In this document: in pieces, positions 26,352 through 36,107 of the stretch | Numbering within the stretch: the first letter of the stretch is position 1 | How the letters are laid out: every line of letters starts with the position of its first letter | Assembly (NCBI GenBank): GCA_029560875.1 | Contig: JAKQKB010000033.1 | Location: 62,001 to 126,000 of the forward strand | DNA length: 64,000 nucleotides | Source of the DNA: Bacteroidota bacterium | GTDB lineage: Bacteria; Bacteroidota; Bacteroidia; Bacteroidales; Tenuifilaceae | Direction: 5' to 3' | Program-made: the position numbers and the translations under genes | Notes under the pieces: generated by a model | Seen by the model: only the letters and a program-made list of their open reading frames with translations | What the model was told of the DNA's origin: nothing | Database searches by the model: none

Positions 26352-28652
26352 ATGCAGGATTATTTAAACGAGTTGAGCGAAGTTCAACGTCAAGCGGTTA
26401 CAACTACCGAGGGGCCTAGTTTGGTTATTGCTTCGGCAGGTTCGGGGAAAACTCGCGTACTTACATTTAGAATTGCACATTTGCTAACCCAAGGAGTTCC
26501 GCCTTGGTCAATCCTTGCTCTTACTTTTACCAATAAGGCAGCCAAGGAGATGAAGGAACGTATTGGTAGAATTGTTGGCGAAAAGGAAGCCTCAAAACTA
26601 TGGATGGGTACTTTTCACTCAATATTCGCCAAGATTCTTCGTAACGAAGCTGAAAAACTAGGCTTTGTAAAGACTTTTACCATATACGACACGACCGATT
26701 CAAAAAACCTTATCAACCAAATAATTAAAGAATTAAAACTCGACCCTCAGGTTTACAAAGCCAGCGAGGTGTTAAGTAGAATATCATCCGCAAAAAATAA
26801 TCTTGTTACACCTCAAGCATACTCAAGCAATAGCAATATTCTTGCACAGGATGCGAAGAGCCGCAAATCCGAAATAAACAAAATTTATACTCTATACGCT
26901 CAGCGTTGCTATAAGGCTTCAGCAATGGATTTTGATGATTTACTGCTGAATGTAAACATACTATTCCGAGATTTCCCAGATGTACTGGAGCATTACCAGC
27001 GACGCTTCAGGTATATTTTGGTTGATGAGTACCAGGATACCAACCTTTCGCAGTACATGATTGTGAAAAAACTGGCAACAAACCACAGAAATGTGTGCGT
27101 AGTTGGCGACGATGCTCAAAGTATTTACTCGTTCCGAGGTGCAAAAATTGAGAATATCCTAAATTTCCGTAACGATTATCAGGACTACAAGCTGTTTAAA
27201 CTGGAGCAAAACTACCGCTCCACTCAAACCATTGTTAACGCTGCAAACAGCGTAATTGAGAAAAATCAGAAACAGATTAAAAAAGTTGCATACTCCGCCA
27301 ACGATGTTGGTGAAAAGGTAAAACTTCTACAATCATACACCGACCAGGAGGAAGGATTTCTTGTTGCATCAGAAATCATTAATATAGTTCAGCAAAACCA
27401 CTGCAAATACAGCGATATTGCTATTCTTTACCGAACCAATGCTCAATCGCGTATTTTTGAGGAAACCCTGCGCAAACGCAACATTCCCTACAAAGTTTAT
27501 GGGAGTTTATCGTTCTATCAGCGTAAGGAAATTAAGGATTTGCTTGCTTACTTTAGGCTAGCAGTAAACCCTAATGATGATGAAGCGTTGCGACGTATCG
27601 TAAATTATCCTGCCCGCGGAATTGGCGATACCACTATGCAACATCTGACCGAACTTGCTAATCATAATGGGATTAGCCTTTGGAATGCTATTCAGAAACT
27701 ACCCTCGGTTAATAGCGGAATCAAAGGCCCAACCGTTAAGAAACTGATGGACTTTGCTGGGTTAGTCGGTAGATATCAGGCTATGATTTACAGCGCTGAT
27801 GCTTACGAAACAGCCTATGCAATTGCGAATGGCTCTGGAATCCTGAATGATTTGAAGTTAGACAAATCGCCCGAGGGTATTTCACGCCTACAAAACATTG
27901 AGGAGTTAATAAACGGTATTCGCGAATTTATAGATTCCCGCAAGGAGGAAGGTGAAGAAGGCACCGTAACATTGGTTGATTACTTAGAAAATGTTGCGTT
28001 GCTAAGCGATTTGGATACCGATAACCCAGACGACCGCGATAAGGTTAGCGTTATGACAATCCACTCCTCAAAAGGTTTGGAGTTCGATTATGTTTTCCTA
28101 ACGGGTTTGGAGGAAAATCTATTCCCGTCGAGCATCACAACTCAATCTACAGACGATTTGGAGGAAGAACGCAGATTGTTTTATGTTGCCATTACTCGTG
28201 CTGCAAAAAAAGTTACCATTTCGTACGCTCAAACCCGATACAAATGGGGAACACCAAACAACTGTACTCCAAGCCGATTTATCAATGAAATTGACCAGCA
28301 ATACGTGGAATCATCGGCCGATATTTCCAATGTGTTTAGAGGAACACAAACCGAAAAGATTAATCCCTTTGCACGGCTAAATCAACCCTCGAAAACAAAC
28401 ACATTCTCCAGTGGTGGATTTCAGCAAAAAACGACCGCGGCAGCACCTTCTACTCCTAAAGGAAACCTAAAGACTGTCCTCCCCGATGCATTTAAGGAGG
28501 GAATGAACGTGTATCACGAAAAATTTGGACAAGGAAGAATTTTAGCAATTGAAGGCGAAGGGCCAAACAAGAAAGCAACAGTTTCATTTGATGTTGCTGG
28601 ACAAAAAAATCTTCTACTTAAATATGCCAACCTAAAGTTGGTTGAGAACTAG
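26352..28652 (+). CDS. UvrD/PcrA-family DNA helicase
   Basis: The 766-residue protein is a superfamily 1A helicase. It shows Walker A ASAGSGKTRVL, LTFTNKAAKEMKER, motif II VDEYQDTN, motif III GDDAQSIYSFRGA, EQNYRSTQTI, and late motifs VSVMTIHSSKGLEFDYVFLTG and FYVAITRA. The C-terminal 55 residues (GMNVYHEKFGQGRILAIEGEG) form the small Tudor-like domain that in PcrA/UvrD touches RNA polymerase. It unwinds DNA 3' to 5' in nucleotide excision repair, mismatch repair and transcription-replication conflicts. It is preceded by a promoter and a repeat-rich leader of about 100 bases. Confidence 0.96.
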   Translation: MQDYLNELSEVQRQAVTTTEGPSLVIASAGSGKTRVLTFRIAHLLTQGVPPWSILALTFTNKAAKEMKERIGRIVGEKEASKLWMGTFHSIFAKILRNEAEKLGFVKTFTIYDTTDSKNLINQIIKELKLDPQVYKASEVLSRISSAKNNLVTPQAYSSNSNILAQDAKSRKSEINKIYTLYAQRCYKASAMDFDDLLLNVNILFRDFPDVLEHYQRRFRYILVDEYQDTNLSQYMIVKKLATNHRNVCVVGDDAQSIYSFRGAKIENILNFRNDYQDYKLFKLEQNYRSTQTIVNAANSVIEKNQKQIKKVAYSANDVGEKVKLLQSYTDQEEGFLVASEIINIVQQNHCKYSDIAILYRTNAQSRIFEETLRKRNIPYKVYGSLSFYQRKEIKDLLAYFRLAVNPNDDEALRRIVNYPARGIGDTTMQHLTELANHNGISLWNAIQKLPSVNSGIKGPTVKKLMDFAGLVGRYQAMIYSADAYETAYAIANGSGILNDLKLDKSPEGISRLQNIEELINGIREFIDSRKEEGEEGTVTLVDYLENVALLSDLDTDNPDDRDKVSVMTIHSSKGLEFDYVFLTGLEENLFPSSITTQSTDDLEEERRLFYVAITRAAKKVTISYAQTRYKWGTPNNCTPSRFINEIDQQYVESSADISNVFRGTQTEKINPFARLNQPSKTNTFSSGGFQQKTTAAAPSTPKGNLKTVLPDAFKEGMNVYHEKFGQGRILAIEGEGPNKKATVSFDVAGQKNLLLKYANLKLVEN

Positions 28653-28721
28653 AAGATATTTTCGAAAAACCGCCGGCATAATCGCCTAAATTACTTTTCT
28701 TTGCATAAAATTTAGCAAGCA

Positions 28722-30605
28722 ATGGCTAACAATAAATACTGGATATCACTAAACGACTTTGCAAGGCGAAAAACAATTGAGGTTAACGTTGGAGGAACAC
28801 CCCTTGGAGGTAGCAATCCAATTAGGGTTCAAACAATGACCACCACCAACACCAACGATACCATTGCAACTGCCGAGCAGTGTATTCGTGCTTTTGAAGC
28901 TGGTGCTGAATATGTCCGAATTACTACACAAGGAGTTAAGGAAGCTTCCAATCTGGAGAATATCAAAAAGGAACTTATAAAAAGAGGATATAATATCCCA
29001 TTAGTAGCCGATATTCACTTCAACCCTTCGGCTGCTATTGAAGCCGCCAAACACGTTGATAAAGTTAGAATAAACCCAGGCAACTTTGTTGATTCCAGGG
29101 CCAAATTCGAAAACGTAAACTACACCAACGAAGAGTATGCAGTTGAACTTGCAAAAATTGAGGAAAAACTTATACCTCTTATTAGCCTTTGCAAGGAACG
29201 TGGAGTTGTAATGCGAATTGGAGTTAACCACGGTTCTCTTTCTGATAGAATTATGAGCCGATATGGCGATACCCCCGATGGAATGGTTGAATCGGCGCTT
29301 GAATTCTTGCGGATTTGCAGGAAGTTAAAGTTTGATGACATCGTAATATCGATGAAATCGAGCAACACAAGGGTAATGGTGTATGCAGTACGTTTGCTTA
29401 TAAACAGGATGGATGCCGAAGGTATGCACTACCCCCTACACCTTGGCGTAACCGAGGCCGGCGATGGCGAGGATGGTCGTATAAAATCGGCCGTAGGCAT
29501 TGGCACTCTGCTTGCCGATGGCATTGGCGATACAATCCGCGTATCGCTCACTGAGGAGCCTGAATATGAGATACCCGTTGCAAAAAAACTGGTGGAGTAT
29601 TACAACAACCGCAAATCCAACCCAGCAATTGAAGATATTAAAGAACTACCATACAATCCATTTGAATACAACCGCAGAGAAACCATTTCCGCAGGAAATA
29701 TTGGGGCAAACAATCCACCTATCGTTATTGCGAATATTAGCAATCAAACCATTTTCAACGAGAAAACACTTAATAACTGGGGATGGTTTCTGAATACACA
29801 AAGCAATAGATGGGAAAGAAAGGATGTTGCAGCTGATTATTTCTTTGTAGGTGATACACAGATTGAAACATCAATCAATGCAGAACAACTACCAATTATT
29901 CAGAGTTCCAGTATCATATCAATTGAAAGTTTAAAACAAGGAGTTAATAAAAACTATCAATTGATAAAATTAGACTACTCCGATTTAAATAATACTGCCA
30001 ATATAGAATTGCTTAAGAAAATAAATGCAACAATCATTTTAAGCACAAACAATAGCAATGGATTTGCAGAACAGCGTGCGGCATTTATAAAACTTATTGA
30101 AAATGGAATAAAACTACCTGTAATTGTGCACAGGGAGTACTCCGATGACGACAAGGAAAATCTTCAACTAAAATCGGCATCAGATTTTGGGGCTTTACTT
30201 ATTGATGGTTTGGGCGATGGTGTTATGCTTACGGCACCAAAAATTTCCGATAGCGATATTTGCTCCACGGCATTTACCATTCTGCAAGCCGCTCGCACAC
30301 GAATTTCGAAAACAGAGTACATCTCGTGCCCAGGATGTGGGCGAACACTATTCAACCTACAGCAAACGCTTCAAAAGGTAAAATCCACCACTGCGCAGCT
30401 AAAAGGTCTGAAAATTGGCGTTATGGGTTGTATTGTGAATGGCCCTGGCGAAATGGCTGATGCCGACTACGGTTACGTTGGTGCTGGCCCTGGTCGCATA
30501 ACACTGTACAAAGGGAAAGAAGTTGTAAAAAAGAATATACCTGAGGAGAATGCCATAGAGGAACTTATCAATGTGATTAAGGAGAATGGCGACTGGAAAG
30601 AGTGA
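28722..30605 (+). CDS. ispG: 4-hydroxy-3-methylbut-2-en-1-yl diphosphate synthase IspG (long form)
   Basis: The 627 residues are the long, three-domain IspG found in Bacteroidota, Chlamydiae and plants, with an extra domain (about residues 290-510) between the TIM barrel and the cluster domain. The barrel holds IRVQTMTTTNTND and LVADIHFNP. The cluster ligands are Cys536, Cys539 (ISCPGCGRT) and Cys570 (MGCIVNGPGE), with Glu577 as the expected fourth ligand. The enzyme makes HMBPP in the non-mevalonate isoprenoid pathway using a [4Fe-4S] cluster, so it depends on the suf products. It follows uvrD by 69 bases and ends at a terminator. Confidence 0.97.
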   Translation: MANNKYWISLNDFARRKTIEVNVGGTPLGGSNPIRVQTMTTTNTNDTIATAEQCIRAFEAGAEYVRITTQGVKEASNLENIKKELIKRGYNIPLVADIHFNPSAAIEAAKHVDKVRINPGNFVDSRAKFENVNYTNEEYAVELAKIEEKLIPLISLCKERGVVMRIGVNHGSLSDRIMSRYGDTPDGMVESALEFLRICRKLKFDDIVISMKSSNTRVMVYAVRLLINRMDAEGMHYPLHLGVTEAGDGEDGRIKSAVGIGTLLADGIGDTIRVSLTEEPEYEIPVAKKLVEYYNNRKSNPAIEDIKELPYNPFEYNRRETISAGNIGANNPPIVIANISNQTIFNEKTLNNWGWFLNTQSNRWERKDVAADYFFVGDTQIETSINAEQLPIIQSSSIISIESLKQGVNKNYQLIKLDYSDLNNTANIELLKKINATIILSTNNSNGFAEQRAAFIKLIENGIKLPVIVHREYSDDDKENLQLKSASDFGALLIDGLGDGVMLTAPKISDSDICSTAFTILQAARTRISKTEYISCPGCGRTLFNLQQTLQKVKSTTAQLKGLKIGVMGCIVNGPGEMADADYGYVGAGPGRITLYKGKEVVKKNIPEENAIEELINVIKENGDWKE

Positions 30606-30626
30606 TTCTCTCTTTAAAACACTAAG

Positions 30627-30655
30627 TAGCCCCGAGTTTTATATCGGGGCTATTT
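30627..30655. terminator. Terminator between ispG and the MFS gene
   Basis: Arms TAGCCCCGA and TCGGGGCTA around an 8-base loop, followed by TTTAATTT; it lies between convergent genes. Confidence 0.8.
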
Positions 30656-30701
30656 AATTTACCTACAATCAACTCTAATAAATATTTACAGAATTAAAAA
30701 A

Positions 30702-32084
30702 CTATCCATTCGCCTTGCCCCTCTTAAGCGATGCCCAAATTCCCACAACACTTAACACCGCAAACACAACAAATATTGCCCCTATTGCCCAAATAAACTG
30801 CTGATGATTGCTTGGCTTTATAGCATCTTTCCCTATATAAACCTGAATTATTAATGCCGCAATACCCATGCTTAACATCTGACCAGTTAATCGCATTGTA
30901 CCAACAGTTCCCGAGGCCAATCCTAAAAAGCGCTTGTCCACCGAACCCATAATTGAATTGGTATTAGGCGAGGAAAATAGCCCAAATCCCAAACCTAAAA
31001 CCACAAGGGTTACAATCAAATATAAAGTTGATGTGCTAGCGTTCAACGGCACAAGCATAAGCAGCCCAACTGCCGATATTCCCATTCCCAAAGATGCTAG
31101 AATTCGGGGGTCGGTTTTGTCGGATAGTTTACCAGCCCAAGTTGCCATAACAGCCATAACAATGGGCTGTGTGACAAGTATCATCCCAGCCTCGCGAGGG
31201 GTTAACCCTTTTATATACTGCAAGTACAGGCTAAGAACAAAAGTTACAGCAAATGTTGTTGCATAGTTTATTAGTGCTGCTAAGTTTGCAAAAGCAAACA
31301 GTTTATTTGTTTTGAATAGGCTGATGTCCAAAACAGGCGATTTTACATTTAACTCAACCCATACAAACCAAATTAATCCTGCCAAACCTAACGCAGTTAA
31401 ACCAACAGCCAACATATCTGGAAGTTGTGAAAAGCCATACATAAAAACAGTCATTGCTGGTATGTATATCAATGTTCCCAAATAGTCGAAACCCTCGTTC
31501 TTTGCCTCAGCCCACTCGTGCCTTATCGCAATACGGGTTGCTATTGCCGAGGGCAAACCAATAAGAATTGGAACATAGAATAAACTATGCCAATCGAACC
31601 AAGAGATAAGAAATCCGCCAATTATTGGAGCAGCCGAAAGGCCTATGTAAACAGCTGTTACATTTAACCCTATAGCCTTCCCTCGCTCCGAGGGGGAAAA
31701 AACAGATGTTACCAACGCCATACCTGTAGCAAAAACCATTGAACTACCTATTCCCTGAATAACCCTAAATACAATTAATAATGTTCCAGAGGTAGATAAT
31801 GCACAAAGTGCAGAACTAATCACAAGTAAGATATTACCCCAGAAGAAAACTCTTTTACGACCAACAATATCGGCCAGTTTACCTATTGGCACCAGAAAAA
31901 CTGCAGAGGATAGCAGGTACGACATTGCCACCCAACTCATCTCTACCGCATTCAAATCAAAATCTTCACTAATTTTTGGCAAAGCCAAATTAACTGCAGC
32001 ACCAATAAATGGTGTGATAAACGAGGTTATCATCACTAAAACCAACACCAAACTCTTACTTACACTATCCTTTTGCATATACAT
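30702..32084 (-). CDS. MFS transporter, DHA2-type drug exporter
   Basis: The 460 residues form 12-14 membrane segments of a major-facilitator exporter. The DHA2 group is suggested by ITPFIGAAVNLALPKIS in the first helix, WVAMSYLLSSAVFLVPIGKLADIVGRKRVF (motif A), FRVIQGIGSSMVFATGMALVTSVF (motif B region), and AVYIGLSAAPIIGGFL (motif C, seen in antiporters). Such proteins expel toxic compounds with protons. No TetR-like regulator lies beside it; the divergent neighbour is a sigma-54 activator. It starts at MYMQ or at the second Met. Confidence 0.92.
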   Translation of the reverse strand: MYMQKDSVSKSLVLVLVMITSFITPFIGAAVNLALPKISEDFDLNAVEMSWVAMSYLLSSAVFLVPIGKLADIVGRKRVFFWGNILLVISSALCALSTSGTLLIVFRVIQGIGSSMVFATGMALVTSVFSPSERGKAIGLNVTAVYIGLSAAPIIGGFLISWFDWHSLFYVPILIGLPSAIATRIAIRHEWAEAKNEGFDYLGTLIYIPAMTVFMYGFSQLPDMLAVGLTALGLAGLIWFVWVELNVKSPVLDISLFKTNKLFAFANLAALINYATTFAVTFVLSLYLQYIKGLTPREAGMILVTQPIVMAVMATWAGKLSDKTDPRILASLGMGISAVGLLMLVPLNASTSTLYLIVTLVVLGLGFGLFSSPNTNSIMGSVDKRFLGLASGTVGTMRLTGQMLSMGIAALIIQVYIGKDAIKPSNHQQFIWAIGAIFVVFAVLSVVGIWASLKRGKANG

Positions 32085-32098
32085 TCAATTTTGCGGTG

Positions 32099-32106
32099 CA
32101 AATGTA
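32099..32106 (-). promoter_or_regulatory. -7 box before the MFS gene
   Basis: On the minus strand TACATTTG matches TAnnTTTG, 15 bases before the start. No clear -33 TTG. Confidence 0.45.
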
Positions 32107-32248
32107 ACAATTGTAAAAGTCATAACTTTTGAAATTCGACTCAATAATATTCCCAATAATTAATTCAGGTTAAAAAATATTACAAACCACAGAATGTTTT
32201 ATAAAAAGTATCTACCTTAGCAATTGATTTTACAACTTGTTGGAATAA

Positions 32249-33604
32249 ATGGCTAAGATTCTGGTAGTGGACGACGATTCCACCTTTTGTTTAATGCTTA
32301 AAACCTACCTTACAAAGCAAGGGCATCAGGTTAATGAGGCTTTCTCGTTCGATGAGGCCAGCAGGCTAATTCGTGCAAATAAGTACGATGTTGTGCTGTC
32401 GGATTACAGGTTACCTGAGAAAAGTGGATTGGATGTTTTGGTTGAAGCAAAGCGAAAATTACAATCGACCGTTGTTATACTAATGACAGGGTATGCCGAT
32501 ATCCGCCTTGCGGTTAATGCCATTAAGCAGGGTGCTTACGATTATGTTACCAAACCCATAAATCCCGATGAAATTTTAGCGGCCATTAACAATGCATTGG
32601 CATCGTCGGATTCCCAATCAAAACAAACCGAAACATCAACACAAACTGATGGCTTTAATTTTATTAAGGGAGATAGTGACTACAGCCAGCAGGTAAATAA
32701 ATACATCAGCATTGTAGCACCAACCAACTTATCTGTTATTATTCACGGCGATAGCGGTACAGGAAAAGAATATATTGCCCGACAAATTCACCGCGAGAGC
32801 AAACGAGCCAACAAGCCATTTGTAGCCATTGATTGCGGAGCTTTACCCAAGGAACTTGCGGCAAGTGAATTCTTCGGGCATATTAAAGGGTCGTTTACAG
32901 GAGCAATTTCCGATAAGGTTGGTCAATTTGAGGTGGCCAATGGAGGAACCCTTTTCCTCGATGAAATTGGAAATCTACCCTATGACGTTCAGGTAAACCT
33001 ACTAAGAGCAATACAGGAACGCAAAATAAAACGAATTGGAAGCAGTAAAGAAATTCCTGTTGACGTAAGAATTATTGTTGCCACAAACGAGAATCTGCTC
33101 GACATGGTTAATCGCGGCACCTTCCGCGAAGACCTTTATCACCGACTAAACGAATTCGCAATACGAGTTGCCCCGCTCCACGAGCGAAAATCGGACCTGC
33201 TGATATTTGCAAGAACATTCCTCGACCAAGCCAACCGAGAGTTAAGTAAAACTATAAACGGCTTCAGTTCTGATGTAATGGACATCCTGATGAACTACAG
33301 CTGGCCTGGAAACCTTCGCGAATTAAAGAATGTTATTCGCCGAGCAGTTTTGCTTGAGCAAGGCTCAATGATTTCTTTAGTTAGTCTCCCTTCTGAGATT
33401 ATCCGCAAAGAAAACCACACCTCAACCGACTTCAAAAAACCCGAAGTAGAAAACCTTAAGGATATGAAGGAAAAAGCCGAGTACGAATTAATAATGGCAA
33501 CTCTGGAGAAAGTCCGATACAACAAAAGCAAAGCCGCAGAGTTACTCGATATCGACCGAAAAACTCTTTATAACAAGATGAAACAGTACGGTATTCCATA
33601 CTAG
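32249..33604 (+). CDS. Sigma-54-dependent response regulator (NtrC family)
   Basis: The 451 residues have the full NtrC layout. The receiver (1-120) has the phospho-Asp52 in VVLSDYRL and the switch Lys in YVTKPINP. The AAA+ domain has Walker A GDSGTGKEY, the sigma-54 contact loop as GSFTGA (214-219, one change from GAFTGA), Walker B GGTLFLDEIGNL and the R-finger region FREDLYHRL. A Fis-type helix-turn-helix (NKSKAAELLDIDRKTLYNKM) closes it. It opens sigma-54 promoters when phosphorylated. No histidine kinase is next to it, so its input is unknown. Confidence 0.96.
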   Translation: MAKILVVDDDSTFCLMLKTYLTKQGHQVNEAFSFDEASRLIRANKYDVVLSDYRLPEKSGLDVLVEAKRKLQSTVVILMTGYADIRLAVNAIKQGAYDYVTKPINPDEILAAINNALASSDSQSKQTETSTQTDGFNFIKGDSDYSQQVNKYISIVAPTNLSVIIHGDSGTGKEYIARQIHRESKRANKPFVAIDCGALPKELAASEFFGHIKGSFTGAISDKVGQFEVANGGTLFLDEIGNLPYDVQVNLLRAIQERKIKRIGSSKEIPVDVRIIVATNENLLDMVNRGTFREDLYHRLNEFAIRVAPLHERKSDLLIFARTFLDQANRELSKTINGFSSDVMDILMNYSWPGNLRELKNVIRRAVLLEQGSMISLVSLPSEIIRKENHTSTDFKKPEVENLKDMKEKAEYELIMATLEKVRYNKSKAAELLDIDRKTLYNKMKQYGIPY

Positions 33605-33644
33605 CATTTTGCTTATAGGTTTATTATCAACATAAAATTTACCC

Positions 33645-33675
33645 TTGCAAAATCATCTTTTAAAGTTTAGCTTTG
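33645..33675 (+). promoter_or_regulatory. Promoter of the DUF4290-murA operon
   Basis: TTG (33645-33647), a 20-base gap, then TAGCTTTG (33668-33675): a well spaced Bacteroidota promoter, 88 bases before the first gene. Confidence 0.7.
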
Positions 33676-33763
33676 CAGAAAATTGGGACTGACTTAACCT
33701 TTTTCGAAACCCTCTTTTTTATTTGGCACATTTATTCTACATTTAACACACAATTCACAAATA

Positions 33764-34360
33764 ATGGATTACAATACACAGCGCAAGAAACTTGTTTTAC
33801 CAGAATACGGAAGACACATCCAGCAAATGGTCGATTACATTGCTGGAATTGAGGATAGGGATGAACGTAACCGTTTGGCTAAAGCATTAATTGGGATTAT
33901 GGGAAACCTTAACCCTCATTTACGCGATATCAACGATTTTAAGCATAAACTTTGGGATCACCTTTTCATAATGTCCGACTTTAAATTGGATATCGATTCG
34001 CCCTACCCAATACCTTCGCTTGAGGAGTATATGGAAAAACCTCAACAAATCCCTTACCCGAACAATCCTATTAAGTATAAACATTACGGGCGTGTAATTG
34101 AGTTGATGATTGAGAAAGCCATTGAAATGGAAGAAGGTCAAGAAAAGGATGCGCTTAAGCAACTTATTGCTAACCAGATGAAAAAAGCCAACATTGCTTG
34201 GAATAAGGATTCTGTTATTGATGAGGACATTTTTAGGGATATGAAAACGCTTAGCAATGGAAAACTTGAAATAGCTCCAGGCTTAAAACTGGTTGATAAC
34301 AGAGATTTCAAAAATAAACGTCCAAAACACCAACAGCATCAACAACACCGTAAACGATAA
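33764..34360 (+). CDS. DUF4290 protein
   Basis: This 198-residue cytoplasmic protein matches DUF4290, a Bacteroidota family: MDYNTQRKKLVLPEYGRHIQ at the start, NRLAKALIGIMGNLNPHLRD, then FKHKLWDHLFIMSDFKLDID. It is mostly helical and ends with a basic His/Gln/Lys tail (KRPKHQQHQQHRKR) that could touch nucleic acid or membrane. Its function is unknown. It lies 9 bases before murA under one promoter. I recall this pairing as common in the phylum, which would suggest a link to cell-wall synthesis (inference). Confidence 0.93.
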   Translation: MDYNTQRKKLVLPEYGRHIQQMVDYIAGIEDRDERNRLAKALIGIMGNLNPHLRDINDFKHKLWDHLFIMSDFKLDIDSPYPIPSLEEYMEKPQQIPYPNNPIKYKHYGRVIELMIEKAIEMEEGQEKDALKQLIANQMKKANIAWNKDSVIDEDIFRDMKTLSNGKLEIAPGLKLVDNRDFKNKRPKHQQHQQHRKR

Positions 34361-34369
34361 AATAACACT

Positions 34370-35677
34370 ATGGCTACATTCGAGGTTTATGGGGGCAAGC
34401 GCCTTAAAGGCGAACTTCACCCACAAGGAGCAAAAAACGAGGCACTACAAATTCTATGCGCAGTACTTTTAACCCCAAAGCCAGTAACCATAAAGAACAT
34501 TCCCAATATCAGGGATGTAAATAAGTTGATTGAGTTGCTCCAAGGCATGGGAGTAGATGTTAACCGCAAAAGTCCTTCGGAGTGTGTTTTTCAAGCCAAC
34601 AACGTTAATATCGATTACCTTACAACTGAGGATTTCAAAGTAAAAGCAGCGGCTATTCGCGGTTCAATAATGGTTGTTGGACCGTTACTTGCCCGTTACG
34701 GTAAAGCGTATGCTCCTAAACCCGGTGGTGACAAAATTGGTCGTCGTAGGCTGGATACTCACTTCCTTGGTTTTGAAAAGTTAGGGGCTAAATTCAACTT
34801 CGATTCTCAGGATAATTTTTTCACCATTGAGGGGAAAAATATGAAGGGTGCCTATATGCTCCTCGATGAGGCCTCCGTAACAGGAACTGCAAACATCCTA
34901 ATGGCTGCTGTACTAACACCTGGTAAAACCACCATTTTCAATGCAGCGTGCGAGCCTTACCTACAGCAATTGAGCAAGATGCTTGTTAGTATGGGCGCGA
35001 GAATCAACGGTGTAGGCTCAAATCTACTTACCATTGAGGGCGTTGACAGTTTAAACGGTTGCGAGCACACCATTCTACCCGATATGATTGAGATTGGCTC
35101 GTTCATCGGACTAGCAGCAATGACCAATAGCGATATTACCATTAAAAATGTTTCCTATCAAAACCTTGGAATTATTCCCGATGCGTTCCGCCGAATGGGA
35201 ATTAACTTTGAGGTTATTAATGACGATATACATATACCATCGCAGGAGCACTATGAGATTGATACTTTTATCGATGGCTCAATCCTCACCATTGCCGATG
35301 CTCCATGGCCAGGACTAACTCCCGACCTACTTAGCGTATTCCTCGTAGTTGCTACTCAGGCTAAAGGTTCGGTGCTAATTCACCAGAAGATGTTCGAGAG
35401 CCGTTTGTTCTTTGTGGACAAACTAATTGATATGGGTGCTCAAATTATTCTTTGCGACCCACACCGCGCAACTATAATTGGTCACAACCGCCAGGTGAAA
35501 CTTCGCCCAACCATAATGACTTCGCCCGATATTCGCGCCGGTGTTGCGTTGCTAATTGCAGCCCTAAGCGCCGAAGGCAAAAGCGTAATCCACAATATCG
35601 AGCAAATTGACCGTGGCTACGAAAATATTGATGCACGGTTAAATGCAATTGGGGCGGATATTAGAAGGATAGGATAA
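34370..35677 (+). CDS. murA: UDP-N-acetylglucosamine 1-carboxyvinyltransferase MurA (Cys-to-Asp form)
   Basis: The 435 residues cover the whole MurA fold. MurA adds enolpyruvate from PEP to UDP-GlcNAc, the first committed step of peptidoglycan synthesis. Lys22 and Asn23 (QGAKNEAL) sit where the E. coli enzyme binds substrate. The catalytic loop that reads GGCAIG in E. coli here reads GGDKIGRRRLDTH, so Asp121 replaces the Cys that fosfomycin alkylates. Cys-to-Asp MurA is known in mycobacteria, chlamydiae and Borrelia and is fosfomycin-insensitive. It is translated just after DUF4290 and ends at a terminator. Confidence 0.97.
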   Translation: MATFEVYGGKRLKGELHPQGAKNEALQILCAVLLTPKPVTIKNIPNIRDVNKLIELLQGMGVDVNRKSPSECVFQANNVNIDYLTTEDFKVKAAAIRGSIMVVGPLLARYGKAYAPKPGGDKIGRRRLDTHFLGFEKLGAKFNFDSQDNFFTIEGKNMKGAYMLLDEASVTGTANILMAAVLTPGKTTIFNAACEPYLQQLSKMLVSMGARINGVGSNLLTIEGVDSLNGCEHTILPDMIEIGSFIGLAAMTNSDITIKNVSYQNLGIIPDAFRRMGINFEVINDDIHIPSQEHYEIDTFIDGSILTIADAPWPGLTPDLLSVFLVVATQAKGSVLIHQKMFESRLFFVDKLIDMGAQIILCDPHRATIIGHNRQVKLRPTIMTSPDIRAGVALLIAALSAEGKSVIHNIEQIDRGYENIDARLNAIGADIRRIG

Positions 35678-35701
35678 CACCAAAATATGTGTCAACAAAT
35701 A

Positions 35702-35736
35702 AAAAAAATCAGCCAAATCAAGGTTGATTTTTTTTA
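35702..35736 (+). terminator. Terminator of the DUF4290-murA operon
   Basis: Arms AAAATCAGCC and GGTTGATTTT (one G-T pair) around a 7-base loop, followed by T's. Confidence 0.8.
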
Positions 35737-35805
35737 TTTTATGCCCTTTAATTAAAATTTCATTTCTAAATTCCACAATATTAAAAAACTCAAAACTCTA
35801 CTACT

Positions 35806-35991
35806 ATGGAATGCAAATTTATTGAGGTAACAGAGAAAAATGGCACCAAAATTCTTTTAAACGTTTTACACATTGCTTGGATTGAGCCAACAAAAGATGG
35901 AGCAAGTATCAAGTCAAATCTAGTCAATTACTCATTCCCTCGAAATGTTAAAGAATCGTATGAAGAAATCAAAGCATTAATTGAAAAATAA
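35806..35991 (+). CDS. Small FlbD-like protein
   Basis: The 61 residues read as a small beta-rich protein: FIEVTEKNGTKILLNVLHIAWIEP, then SIKSNLVNYSFPRNVKESYEEIKALIE. The order and spacing resemble the FlbD family (IEVTxxNGxxxxLNxxxIxxIE followed by VxESxEEI), which in flagellated bacteria is a small flagellar-operon protein. No flagellar genes are here, so it is a stand-alone relative or a look-alike. It has its own gap on both sides. The gene is probably real, given its tidy family-like pattern; the function is unknown. Confidence 0.75.
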   Translation: MECKFIEVTEKNGTKILLNVLHIAWIEPTKDGASIKSNLVNYSFPRNVKESYEEIKALIEK

Positions 35992-36107
35992 AGCCCAAGC
36001 CTAACTAAATTTAAACTGCTACATTTCAAGAGGAATAATTTCATCTCTTTAGTTAAACTTTCACTTAAAAATTCACTCTAAAAAGCAAAATCTAAACCCG
36101 TTAACCT

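Noticed and set aside
33724-33738. TTTGGCAC upstream of the DUF4290 gene as a sigma-54 site
   Set aside because: The -12 part reads TTCT with no GC, and a well-spaced TTG/TAGCTTTG promoter lies upstream.
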